Source: Swingsia samuiensis (GTDB taxonomy: Bacteria > Pseudomonadota > Alphaproteobacteria > Acetobacterales > Acetobacteraceae). Taken from it: a DNA stretch of 64,000 bases. The notes below the pieces were generated by a model. It was not told the origin of the DNA and did not search any database. It saw nothing but the letters and a program-made list of their open reading frames with translations. The stretch is taken from contig NZ_CP038141.1 of NCBI RefSeq assembly GCF_006542355.1, positions 401,501-465,500 of the forward strand. The letters run 5' to 3'. Each line of letters starts with the position of its first letter. Positions within the stretch are counted from its first letter, which is position 1. The position numbers were made by a program, and so were the translations under genes. Below are positions 52,249 to 59,114 of the stretch, piece by piece.

Positions 52249-52673
52249 TTATCGAACAGGCGTGACAAACGGGTTGTTTTTATTTTTTACAAAAAAAGCC
52301 AAAAATTGCGCGGGCTCGGTCTTACTCATATTGCGTCCTATAATATGGACATCGTCAGGCCCTTCAAAAAAAGTCTGCCCCGCATGCAGTTTTACAAGTG
52401 CGCCCCCTTTGACTTACATGGTTGCATGGCTATTACACCTTGCAAAACATACACAAATACAGATGCGTTATGTCTATGAATGGGGTCCGATGCGCCCGGG
52501 GGATAATCCACCCTTAACAAAGCACCCTCCTCCCCCGATAAACCTTTTAAATCATGTATGATTAAAGGTGTCACTTGTGTAACAGAAGCAGCGTGTGCTG
52601 TAGAAAAGCTCACCCCCCAGCCACACAAAACAAGAGAGTATAAAAGTTTTTTAGCATATATAAATCCTACCAT
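52249..52673 (-). pseudogene. Periplasmic cupin-domain protein, frameshifted
   Basis: The first frame (start 52673) encodes a signal peptide (about 1-29, ending AHAAS) and the first cupin half with GASDPIHRHNASVFVYVLQG, then runs out of frame at a G5 tract at about 52406. The second frame continues the same fold: GGALVKLHAGQTFFEGPDDV, then GRNMSKTEPAQFLAFFVKN and KNNPFVTPVR to a stop at 52249. One extra G in the tract would restore a 141-aa protein. The HRHN metal-binding motif is present in the first part. It is either a recent pseudogene, a phase-variable tract or a sequencing error. Confidence 0.82.
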
Positions 52674-52703
52674 CCGAATGATGAATTATTTTAAGAACAC
52701 TTA

Positions 52704-53225
52704 CTATGTTTTGCTTTTCCTAGCCCGACGCATCTCAATACGCTCATCAAACCAAGATTGAACTTCATCTAAAAAAACATCCGGCGCTTTATTTTTAACT
52801 GTTAGGACTAAGTCTGCGAGAGATGTCTTTGCTAGTTCCGCACGCATAGCCTGCTCTGCACGCAACATAACGGCATGAATACTACAAACCCCTTGGGACG
52901 CCCACGCAGGCGGTTGCTCAGAAAACAGGATGCAACGCTCTCGAATTTCCTGACAGTTAAAAACTGTTTTGCGTCCTTCAACAGCTTCGACAACGTCAAG
53001 CACGCAAATATCTTCTGGAGGACGCGCTAATTTATATCCCCCTCGGACCCCTTCTGAGGATTGCAAAATCCCTGCTTTTTCTAATTTTGGCAGAATCTTC
53101 GCCATCAACGCAGCAGGAATATTCTGCAATTCCGCTAAATCCATACTGCTTATCGAAGCGGGATTATCCACCAGCCAAAGCAAGCTGTGCAAAACATATT
53201 CAGTGCTTGTACCATAAAGTGCCAT
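52704..53225 (-). CDS. Rrf2-family transcriptional regulator
   Basis: 173-aa winged-helix repressor. The N-terminal wHTH contains LAELQNIPAALMAKILPKLE and the wing SSEGVRGGYKLARPPEDI, the Rrf2 hallmark. Cysteines 91, 98 and 114 lie in the effector region where NsrR and IscR hold iron-sulfur clusters, but the C-x6-C-x15-C spacing differs from both. A perfect palindrome covers its promoter, consistent with autoregulation. It probably controls the downstream cupin and SDR genes. A redox or nitrosative signal is inference. Confidence 0.88.
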   Translation of the reverse strand: MALYGTSTEYVLHSLLWLVDNPASISSMDLAELQNIPAALMAKILPKLEKAGILQSSEGVRGGYKLARPPEDICVLDVVEAVEGRKTVFNCQEIRERCILFSEQPPAWASQGVCSIHAVMLRAEQAMRAELAKTSLADLVLTVKNKAPDVFLDEVQSWFDERIEMRRARKSKT

Positions 53226-53228
53226 ACG

Positions 53229-53260
53229 CGGACTATATTAGTCCGTATTTAATTTACAAG
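53229..53260 (-). promoter_or_regulatory. rrf2 promoter with overlapping palindromic operator
   Basis: CGGACTA-tat-TAGTCCG (53229-53245) is a perfect 7-bp inverted repeat ending 4 bp before the rrf2 start codon. It overlaps TATAGT (53232-53237), a -10 candidate; TTGTAA (53254-53259) lies 16 bp upstream as -35. The predicted transcript would start at or next to the ATG, i.e. be leaderless. A second, wider repeat TTAGTC ... GACTAA spans the -35 region. Confidence 0.6.
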
Positions 53261-53317
53261 ACTAAAAAGCTGATTCAACACAGGCTGTCAAAACTGAATA
53301 TTAAAAAGATAATTCTA

Positions 53318-53617
53318 TGGTGTCCGTGAGAGGATTCGAACCTCCGACCCCAGGATTCATACTACTTCGATTTTCACCGCCATGCCGCAAAATACAACAT
53401 GTTCGTAGTCTGGACTGTCTCTTTGCCACAACGTTTTAACGTTAAGGCACCACCCGTACAGTCTCTACACCTTCTGCTTACACAGCTTGGCTCGGGATTG
53501 GCACGAGATAACCTCAGAGCGTTCCCCGAATTTGAGTGGATCCACTATAAAGTTTCCTCTATAGCGCCCAATTAAACCTTAGGAATCCTGTGCTCTATCC
53601 TACTGAGCTACACGGAC
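53318..53617 (-). tRNA. tRNA-Arg(CCU), interrupted by a group I intron
   Basis: The 5' exon (53617-53581, 37 nt) carries acceptor GTCCGTG, the D arm with GCTC/GAGC and the first half of the anticodon arm, ending in the anticodon CCT. The 3' exon (53357-53318, 40 nt) resumes with AATCCTG, then variable loop GGGTC, T arm GGAGG-TTCGAAT-CCTCT, acceptor CACGGAC, discriminator A and encoded CCA. Spliced length is 77 nt with a standard 7-nt anticodon loop TTCCTAA. The intron lies between anticodon base 36 and position 37. The tRNA reads AGG codons. Confidence 0.95.
53358..53580 (-). ncRNA. Group I self-splicing intron (subgroup IC3-like) in tRNA-Arg(CCU)
   Basis: 223-nt ORF-less intron. P1 forms from exon CCU plus intron AA with UUGGG in the internal guide region, giving the required U-G wobble at the 5' splice site; the intron ends in G. 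Core elements match the Azoarcus/Agrobacterium tRNA introns: TCAAATTCGGGGAA (P4 region), GAGCCAAGC (53485-53493), GAAGGTGTAGAGACT (53460-53474) and AGTCCAGACTACGAA (about 53402-53416). P7, the guanosine site, pairs GACTGT (53458-53463) with ACAGTC (53413-53418) perfectly. P8 (TGCC/GGCA) is visible between them. Confidence 0.94.
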
Positions 53618-53628
53618 ACACCCTGGAA

Positions 53629-53656
53629 ACATAAATTCCAACACCAGAAATAGCAA
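53629..53656 (-). promoter_or_regulatory. Promoter candidate for tRNA-Arg
   Basis: TTGCTA (53651-53656), 16-bp spacer, TTATGT (53629-53634), 11 bp before the mature tRNA 5' end. Both boxes are imperfect, but the position is right. Confidence 0.4.
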
Positions 53657-53725
53657 GGTTATTTTAATATCAATCCAAACTCAAAGCCGGAGGCACTTCA
53701 AACGATAAAGAGGAAAGTGTCAGAA

Positions 53726-54157
53726 TTAAGCACCATCTAATTTGAAGATATACCATCCTCCTCGATGAGCTGCCTCATAATGATCGAGAGTATAATGATG
53801 AAGCTGTGCCCACCAGAACAATAACGGATGAGAAAACACTGTGAAGAACAAAAACAAAAAAAGTCCAGAACCTAAAAGTATAATCTCGATCGTTTGATCA
53901 TTTATATTATTTCTTACGTACGCAACTAACATTGAAAGAAATAAAAAAATAAAAAGAAGTGCATCAAAATTTATAAAAATTGTACTATAGACTGTGATCG
54001 TTTTATCATTTTTATTAAAATCTAGAATTCTTTGAATAGTTTCGAACAGTGAGTAAGAACATATGATTGATATGACTCCTAAAACACTTAACCTAAATAA
54101 AGCTTTGTTACGTGGAGTTTTATAAATCACACATTTTCTAAGAAAAGGCATTTTCAA
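53726..54157 (-). CDS. Hypothetical multi-pass membrane protein (immunity-protein-like)
   Basis: 143 aa, no recognised family. A basic N-terminus (FLRKCVIYKTPRNKALFR) is followed by three or four hydrophobic segments (about 20-38, 58-83 and 91-113) and a polar C-terminus rich in His/Tyr/Trp. Codons are very AT-rich compared with neighbours, suggesting acquisition. It starts 7 bp after the 302-aa gene, so the two are co-transcribed. Small polytopic proteins encoded right after a pore-forming toxin are often its immunity protein; that is inference from arrangement only. Confidence 0.6.
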   Translation of the reverse strand: MKMPFLRKCVIYKTPRNKALFRLSVLGVISIICSYSLFETIQRILDFNKNDKTITVYSTIFINFDALLFIFLFLSMLVAYVRNNINDQTIEIILLGSGLFLFLFFTVFSHPLLFWWAQLHHYTLDHYEAAHRGGWYIFKLDGA

Positions 54158-54164
54158 TGCACTC

Positions 54165-55073
54165 CTAAGCCCTAACTTTTAGGACATTCTTCCAATATAG
54201 ATATTCAAAATACACTCCAGGATGAGTTACAAATTCTTTGTAATCAGCTCCAAGATCTTCAACATATTCTATTGCACTTTCAATCGGGTTATTTACTTCC
54301 ACTTCTTTAGCTATAGCAATAGCTTTTTCTGTTATTTTATACTGTGAATCCCATTGAGATAATTTATAGCCTGCATAGACGCATGTTGCGGATACAAGAC
54401 AGCAAGTTAAAACAACAGGGGCACCGCCGGCGATTAAAACAGACCCCACAACAACCCCAGCTGCCGTTCCCAGTACAGCCTGAACGACGTCACTTAAAAT
54501 AGTAACCCCTAAGCGAGTCATATCAAATTTATCTTGCAAACATTCATGTACCACATCCATTGCAATCAGACACACAACAGCCACCTTGACACCTTTAGCA
54601 GCCTCTTTCAGCATTTCCGCACGCCCAATAACAAGGCCCATTTCTTGAACCAATGTCTTTTCATCAAATAGCGCATCCCTATTAAAACTGCCTTCTTTTA
54701 CTTTTATACTCAGAGTTTGATACACACGATCACGCAAACTAAGAGGCCCTTTTACTATAACGACTTCTTTTCCGGTCTTTGTTGTCGTAAATAAGAAAGT
54801 AGCAGACAAACCCAAAAACCAAATTTGTTTCGCTGCGCTTTTTCCACTAGAAATAGCATCGCGCCAACCAAACATATCTATATTTGTTTTGTCCTTTAGC
54901 CATTCATTTCCCTGATCCACTCTTCTAGCGATGGAGGGTGCAGGATTGCCTACGCCTGAACCCAACTTCCAAATAGGATCAAGACTATTTTGCCCCTCTA
55001 TCGCAGACAACGCCTGAAATTGCGCTGGAGACATAAAAATCATTGTTGTGTCATTAGGCGGAACAGCACTCAT
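54165..55073 (-). CDS. Hypothetical protein with hydrophobic glycine-rich hairpin (candidate pore-forming toxin/effector)
   Basis: 302 aa, no signal peptide, no recognised family. The N-terminal 70 residues are soluble and Pro/Asn/Asp-rich, with PAQFQALSAIEGQNSLDP. Two hydrophobic regions follow: about 83-96 with strand-like TTTKTGKEVVIV after it, and a long segment at 196-234 (VVQAVLGTAAGVVVGSVLIA then GGAPVVLTCCLVSATCVYAG) that could form a membrane hairpin. The C-terminus is acidic then ends LYWKNVLKV. The architecture resembles colicin-like or secreted membrane-disrupting effectors, and the next gene encodes a small membrane protein. Function is not established. Confidence 0.55.
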   Translation of the reverse strand: MSAVPPNDTTMIFMSPAQFQALSAIEGQNSLDPIWKLGSGVGNPAPSIARRVDQGNEWLKDKTNIDMFGWRDAISSGKSAAKQIWFLGLSATFLFTTTKTGKEVVIVKGPLSLRDRVYQTLSIKVKEGSFNRDALFDEKTLVQEMGLVIGRAEMLKEAAKGVKVAVVCLIAMDVVHECLQDKFDMTRLGVTILSDVVQAVLGTAAGVVVGSVLIAGGAPVVLTCCLVSATCVYAGYKLSQWDSQYKITEKAIAIAKEVEVNNPIESAIEYVEDLGADYKEFVTHPGVYFEYLYWKNVLKVRA

Positions 55074-55442
55074 AAAATCTTTTATATCCTACGGCTCAGT
55101 CGTATCTTTTGAAAAAAACCAATACGCTCATATTTGTGAGAATAAATAAACTCTCGTTTGTTACCCATTATTATCCCCTCTATTTCAAACTTACTTTCAC
55201 AATGCAACCCCATCTACTTTTTCTTCAACCAACCGTGTAAATTCTCTTGCCCTTGCCGGCAGTTTCTGGCACATAAATATTAAATTGCATTTATTAAGTT
55301 AAAGTGCTTTTTATAATGCTTTCCTATGTGGAATAGTCCAGTCTTTCTCCGTTAAAATATTCATACAAACGGCAACAGGTACCGTCGTACCCGATCGGAC
55401 AATTTTTACCTTACAAATATTGGCGCGCAAGCTTCGCATTAT
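55074..55442. other. AT-rich gap without a convincing gene
   Basis: About 370 bp between the 302-aa gene and the prophage remnant. It must hold the promoter of the two-gene cassette on the minus strand; no clear boxes were found. A 25-codon minus-strand frame (about 55195-55272) is too short to support. From 55356 the plus strand is open into the 35-aa frame below, without an upstream start codon. Confidence 0.5.
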
Positions 55443-55550
55443 ATGACAACAAAGGTTGATCGATTGAAAGTCACTAGTTTGAGCGGAAACGCCTTCGCGT
55501 GCTTGGATGCGACCGGGAAGTTATTCTGTAGCGATACACCATGTAAGTAA
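55443..55550 (+). CDS. Small ORF, probable end of a decayed prophage late gene
   Basis: ATG 55443 gives 35 aa: MTTKVDRLKVTSLSGNAFAC then LDATGKLFCSDTPCK. The frame is open 87 bp further upstream to a TAA at 55353, without a start. No clear Shine-Dalgarno precedes the ATG. It is followed within 20 bp by a strong terminator and then the lysis genes, which suggests the remaining 3' end of a tail or late protein. Three cysteines lie in the last 17 residues. Confidence 0.4.
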   Translation: MTTKVDRLKVTSLSGNAFACLDATGKLFCSDTPCK

Positions 55551-55569
55551 TCCTATCCACCACACTCCT

Positions 55570-55593
55570 AGCCACCTTCGGGTGGCTTTTTTT
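55570..55593 (+). terminator. Terminator with TTCG tetraloop
   Basis: AGCCACC-TTCG-GGTGGCT followed by seven T: a stable, complete rho-independent terminator between the decayed late-gene end and the lysis cassette. Confidence 0.93.
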
Positions 55594-55613
55594 ATGCCGA
55601 AAGGAAAGAAGAA

Positions 55614-55733
55614 ATGCCAAATATTCAAATACAACTTGCTGAACAAAAGCATCGGCACGGTCAAAGTAATCAACGTTTAGATAATATTAAATCAGCCATC
55701 TGGCACGCGCTCCAAGCGGGAGTGCATCCGTAA
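55614..55733 (+). CDS. Small prophage ORF coupled to the endolysin candidate
   Basis: 39 aa (MPNIQIQLAEQKHRHGQSNQ then RLDNIKSAIWHALQAGVHP). AAGGA lies 8-9 bp before ATG, the best ribosome site in the island. The stop TAA shares its last A with the ATG of the next gene (TAATG), a classic coupling arrangement. The sequence is polar and probably helical, with no recognised family. Confidence 0.6.
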   Translation: MPNIQIQLAEQKHRHGQSNQRLDNIKSAIWHALQAGVHP

Positions 55734-56227
55734 TGGGAGGCGTTGCTGCACGCGGGATTGATCTGGCACAGGTAAAATATGAATGGGTTCAGCCTGCCCT
55801 TGCCACTCTTGGGCTTCTATCGCCAGCACGCCTCAATCTTGTCACCGGGATTGGGTTAGCCGAGAGCAACTATATCTGGATGAAACAACTCAATAATGGT
55901 CCCGCTCTTGGCTTTTGGCAGATGGAGCCCTTTACGCATGATGATCTGTGGAAGAACTCATTGATTGCACCATGTCGCTCGCGCATTGCTTACGGATTGC
56001 ATCAGCTTCTTCATGGCGTTGAGCCAGCATCCTCCCAGATGATCACTAACCCGCTTTATGGTGCTGGAATGTGTGCGGTGAAAGTCTGGCTTGCGCCTCA
56101 ATCCCTCCCTGCCGCCGATGATGCTGTTGGCATGTCCGCCTATCACAAGCGCTGGTATAATTCCGCTCTTGGGGCGGCTGATCCTGTGCGAAATATTCCT
56201 GCTTTTAAGCGGGTAATCCTCGCCTAA
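55733..56227 (+). CDS. Phage endolysin candidate, lysozyme/SLT-like fold
   Basis: 164 aa. GIGLAESNYIWMKQLNNGPA then LGFWQMEPFTHDDLW resembles the lysozyme/transglycosylase core in which a catalytic Glu (here AES, about residue 44) is followed by a GxxQ segment. No signal peptide. It is immediately followed by a small membrane protein and two spanin-like genes, the standard lysis order. Muramidase activity is inferred from motif and context; the family was not confirmed. Confidence 0.62.
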   Translation: MGGVAARGIDLAQVKYEWVQPALATLGLLSPARLNLVTGIGLAESNYIWMKQLNNGPALGFWQMEPFTHDDLWKNSLIAPCRSRIAYGLHQLLHGVEPASSQMITNPLYGAGMCAVKVWLAPQSLPAADDAVGMSAYHKRWYNSALGAADPVRNIPAFKRVILA

Positions 56228-56250
56228 CTCCTTTTTAAAACGAGACCACT

Positions 56251-56490
56251 ATGGACCCTGTCTCTTTGATGCACACTATCGCCCCTTTTCTGCCTGCGCG
56301 CTATAGCGCGGACCTCTTGGCGATTGTGACCTTTCTGATTTCCACTTGCGCTTTGATCGCTCGTTTCTGGGCGCGGCCTAAAGATGGGTCAAAATGGCTC
56401 TTCCTTTACGTTCTGATCAATCAAATCGCGATGAACGGCAATCACGCGGCCAATGCGGATGATGTAGACGCGCACACCGGCAAAACGTGA
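56251..56490 (+). CDS. Holin candidate
   Basis: 79 aa with two short hydrophobic segments (about 22-40, SADLLAIVTFLISTCALIAR; and 48-60, WLFLYVLINQIAM) separated by RFWARPKDGSK, and a polar C-terminus rich in Asn/Asp/His. Size, topology and place between endolysin and spanin candidates fit a small phage holin, but holins have little sequence identity so the call is contextual. Confidence 0.55.
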   Translation: MDPVSLMHTIAPFLPARYSADLLAIVTFLISTCALIARFWARPKDGSKWLFLYVLINQIAMNGNHAANADDVDAHTGKT

Positions 56491-56553
56491 CTGAACCCTC
56501 TTAACCCCGAAGGAGGCAGCGGCAGCGCTGTCAGACCGAACGATCTTTTCAAT

Positions 56554-56576
56554 GCTCCTACTGAGGAGCTTTTTTT
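56554..56576 (+). terminator. Hairpin with T-run inside the lysis cassette
   Basis: GCTCCT-ACTG-AGGAGC followed by seven T, between the holin candidate and the 102-aa gene. It looks like a functional rho-independent terminator, so the genes beyond would need read-through or their own promoter. Confidence 0.7.
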
Positions 56577-56592
56577 ATGGGAAAAACACACC

Positions 56593-56901
56593 ATGGCAAC
56601 CGCCTCTGACGTTACCAAACAACTTGTCACCATTATTGAAAATGCCGCAGGCAATGCGATTAAGCCAGCACAGAAAGCCAAACTGGAAGCGACGGCCGCT
56701 ATTGTGGGCGGTCTAGGCGATGATATCGCGCCTCTTTTAGAGGAGCGCTATGACGTGGATGCTCTTTTAGCGGGCATCAGCAAGGTCGAAGGCGGCGCAA
56801 TCCAGATTGAAGACGGCCTTGATGACATTAAGGTTGCGTTGAAAGGCAAGCCTGTCTCAACTCCGGCTTCATCCGTGCCTGTCACAGGCTATGCTCAATA
56901 A
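56593..56901 (+). CDS. Prophage protein of unknown function
   Basis: 102 aa, soluble, acidic. It begins MATASDVTKQLVTIIENAAG and is predicted mostly helical, with a C-terminal Ser/Pro/Thr-rich tail. Its stop codon overlaps the start of the spanin candidate by one base. No family recognised; position suggests a lysis-module or late accessory protein. Confidence 0.6.
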   Translation: MATASDVTKQLVTIIENAAGNAIKPAQKAKLEATAAIVGGLGDDIAPLLEERYDVDALLAGISKVEGGAIQIEDGLDDIKVALKGKPVSTPASSVPVTGYAQ

Positions 56902-57134
56902 TGTTGGGCTATGCTCATCTTGCCGAGGGCCTTTGTGCTCTCGGTGTTCTGCTCTTTCTGGTGACGTTTTCCTATCGCGCAGGAAAGAACAAGGCCTCCA
57001 TTGTATCATCCCGTCAACAGGCACAAGCCGCCAATGTCATGACACAGAAATCCCAAGCTATGGCTCAGGCTGAAGCGGATAAACCTGCGACAGAAGATGC
57101 TCTTTTAACGCGTCTGAAGGATGGGAACGCATGA
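56901..57134 (+). CDS. Inner-membrane spanin (Rz-like) candidate
   Basis: 77 aa: one N-terminal membrane segment (about 6-25, HLAEGLCALGVLLFLVTFSY) followed by a charged helical, Gln/Ala-rich periplasmic part (RQQAQAANVMTQKSQAMAQA). This is the i-spanin layout. The stop overlaps the next ATG (ATGA), and the next gene encodes a tiny lipoprotein, as expected for an Rz/Rz1 pair. The periplasmic part is shorter than lambda Rz. Confidence 0.65.
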   Translation: MLGYAHLAEGLCALGVLLFLVTFSYRAGKNKASIVSSRQQAQAANVMTQKSQAMAQAEADKPATEDALLTRLKDGNA

Positions 57135-57337
57135 AGTGGATTGTTCTCGCTCTTGCCCTCACCGGCTGCACATCGGTGCAATATGTGCCGTGTCCCGTTT
57201 TGGTGCATTACACCAAAGACGATCAGGCTCGTCTGGCGTCTGAGATCAAGAAATCTCCACAGCCAGAGACTATTCGATGGCTGGGGGATTATGTTGGGTT
57301 ACGCGATCAGGTGCGGGCTTGTTCGGGACATGAATAA
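57131..57337 (+). CDS. Outer-membrane spanin lipoprotein (Rz1-like) candidate
   Basis: 68 aa with a short signal peptide and lipobox LTGC (Cys13), leaving a mature 56-residue lipoprotein with YVPCPVLVHYTKDD. With the overlapping upstream gene it forms a two-component spanin pair, which fuses inner and outer membranes at the end of phage lysis. No proline-rich stretch as in lambda Rz1. Confidence 0.65.
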   Translation: MKWIVLALALTGCTSVQYVPCPVLVHYTKDDQARLASEIKKSPQPETIRWLGDYVGLRDQVRACSGHE

Positions 57338-57358
57338 AAGGGGTATAATCCCCTTTTT
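57336..57358 (+). terminator. Terminator of the lysis cassette
   Basis: AAAAGGGG-TATAAT-CCCCTTTT(T) starting inside the stop codon of the Rz1-like gene. Confidence 0.85.
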
Positions 57359-57479
57359 CTAACCACGAACCTTTTTCTATATCCCCACAAAATACCCCAC
57401 ACCCAAAAAGACACACCAGAAAATGGAGTAAATAACCGTTGTATGATTGATATTTTTTTGGCTGTTTTCTGCGGTTAAT

Positions 57480-57571
57480 TGGCGGAGGGGATGGGATTCG
57501 AACCCACGGTACGGTATGACCCGTACAACGGTTTAGCAAACCGCCGCCTTCAGCCACTCGGCCACCCCTCC
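57480..57571 (-). tRNA. tRNA-Ser(GCU)
   Basis: 92 nt, class II. Acceptor GGAGGGG / CCCCTCC, discriminator G, encoded CCA, anticodon loop TTGCTAA with GCT, long variable arm (TACGGGTCATACCGTA) and T loop GTTCGAATC. Its 3' end faces the prophage remnant, the usual orientation of a phage integration site, although no duplicated attachment core was found. Confidence 0.96.
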
Positions 57572-57613
57572 GCTTTGAACGCGAATCACACGGCGTTTGC
57601 AAGAACGTTCTTA

Positions 57614-57642
57614 GGAGGGTTTGAGCTTGCGGTCAAACCCCC
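57614..57642 (-). other. Hairpin between gatB and tRNA-Ser
   Basis: GGAGGGTTTGA pairs with TCAAACCCCCC around GCTTGCGG. It lies 15 bp after the gatB stop; a proper T-run is missing, so it may be a weak terminator or an mRNA end stabiliser. Confidence 0.45.
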
Positions 57643-57656
57643 CAAGAGCATTTTTC

Positions 57657-59114
57657 TTATTCTGAGAGAAGTTTCTTCAGAATTTCATTCACCAGGGCAG
57701 GGTTTCCCTTCCCTTTCATGGCTTTCATGGTTTGACCAACAAAGAAACCAAACAGCTTATCTTTACCGGACTTATATTCAGCCACCTTGTCGGCATTCGC
57801 TGCTAGAATCTCACGAATAGAAGCCTCAATAGCCCCCGCATCGGTTACCTGCTTCAGACCTTTACGTTCAATGATCGCTGATGCTGTGTCTCCAGTATCA
57901 AACATATCTTCCAGAACTTCTTTGGCGATTTTTCCATTAATGGTCGAATCAGAAATCAAGGCTAATAATTCACGCAGATTTTCAGCACTTACGGGGCTAT
58001 CTTCAACCGTTTTGCCCGTGCGATTTAATGCACCGAAGAAATCTCCCAACATCCAGTTTGTCGCTAAACGTGCATCAGCGTTTTTAGCAACCGTTTCATA
58101 GAAATCAGCAACAGATTGCTCTGCGGTTAAGACGCCAGCTTCATACCGTGTAACGCCATACTCTTTTTGTAGACGGGCTATTTTATCTTCAGGCAATTCA
58201 GGTAAAGACGCTTTTAAAGCATCAACCCATGATTGCTCGATAGTTAATGGAAGCAAGTCTGGGTCTGGAAAATAACGGTAATCATGAGCGTCTTCTTTTG
58301 AACGCAACGAGCGTGTTTCTCCACGCACGTGATCAAAAAGTCTTGTCTCCTGATCCACTTCGCCACCAGCTTCCCATACTTCGATCTGACGCTGTGCTTC
58401 TGTTTCTATCGCCTGCATAACGAAGCGAATAGAATTCACATTCTTGATTTCACAACGCGTGCGATAGCCGCTCTCACCAGGTTTACGGACAGAGACGTTC
58501 ACGTCTGCACGCATTGAGCCTTCGTCCATATTCCCGTCACAGGTGCCGATGTAACGCACGATCTGACGAAGCTTCCGCAAATATGCCCCAGCTTCTTCAG
58601 GTGAGCGAATGTCTGGCTCACTCACGATTTCCATCAAAGCGACGCCAGCACGATTCAAATCAATGAAAGAACGTGTCGGATCCTGATCATGGATAGACTT
58701 ACCAGCATCCTGCTCAAGATGCAGGCGTGTCACCCCAATCTCACGCGTGCTGCCGTCTGCCAAATCGACAACTACGGCGCCTTTTCCAACAATCGGGTGC
58801 TCAAACTGACTAATCTGATACCCGGTTGGCAAATCAGCATAAAAGTAGTTTTTACGGTCAAAGCGACTGAATAAATTGATTTCAGCGTTCAAGCCTAAAC
58901 CCGTCCGTACAGCCTGCGCAACGCACTCCTGATTCAAAACCGGCAACATACCGGGGAAACCAGCATCAACTAAACTGACATGAGTATTAGGCTCTCCACC
59001 ATATTCAGCGGAAGCCCCTGAAAAAAGCTTAGATTGACTAATGACTTGGGCATGAACCTCCAAGCCAACAACAATTTCCCACTCTCCAGTATTGCCGGTG
59101 ATACGATAGCTCAT
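57657..59114 (-). CDS. gatB: Aspartyl/glutamyl-tRNA amidotransferase subunit B
   Basis: tRNA-binding kinase-like subunit of GatCAB, which converts Glu-tRNA-Gln (and Asp-tRNA-Asn) to the amide. 485 aa: [20 protein letters not shown] at the N-terminus, [20 protein letters not shown], and [17 protein letters not shown], then the helical and YqeY-like tail domain with [12 protein letters not shown]. It overlaps gatA by 4 bp. Confidence 0.97.
   Translation of the reverse strand: MSYRITGNTGEWEIVVGLEVHAQVISQSKLFSGASAEYGGEPNTHVSLVDAGFPGMLPVLNQECVAQAVRTGLGLNAEINLFSRFDRKNYFYADLPTGYQISQFEHPIVGKGAVVVDLADGSTREIGVTRLHLEQDAGKSIHDQDPTRSFIDLNRAGVALMEIVSEPDIRSPEEAGAYLRKLRQIVRYIGTCDGNMDEGSMRADVNVSVRKPGESGYRTRCEIKNVNSIRFVMQAIETEAQRQIEVWEAGGEVDQETRLFDHVRGETRSLRSKEDAHDYRYFPDPDLLPLTIEQSWVDALKASLPELPEDKIARLQKEYGVTRYEAGVLTAEQSVADFYETVAKNADARLATNWMLGDFFGALNRTGKTVEDSPVSAENLRELLALISDSTINGKIAKEVLEDMFDTGDTASAIIERKGLKQVTDAGAIEASIREILAANADKVAEYKSGKDKLFGFFVGQTMKAMKGKGNPALVNEILKKLLSE

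Noticed and set aside
55195-55272. 25-codon minus-strand frame (ends in LVEEKVDGVAL) with a LysR-like feel
   Set aside because: Too short to support as a gene fragment; no neighbouring regulator sequence.
53318-57571. Direct-repeat attachment sites between the two tRNAs
   Set aside because: The only shared sequence is the generic tRNA T-loop; no island-specific repeat was seen.
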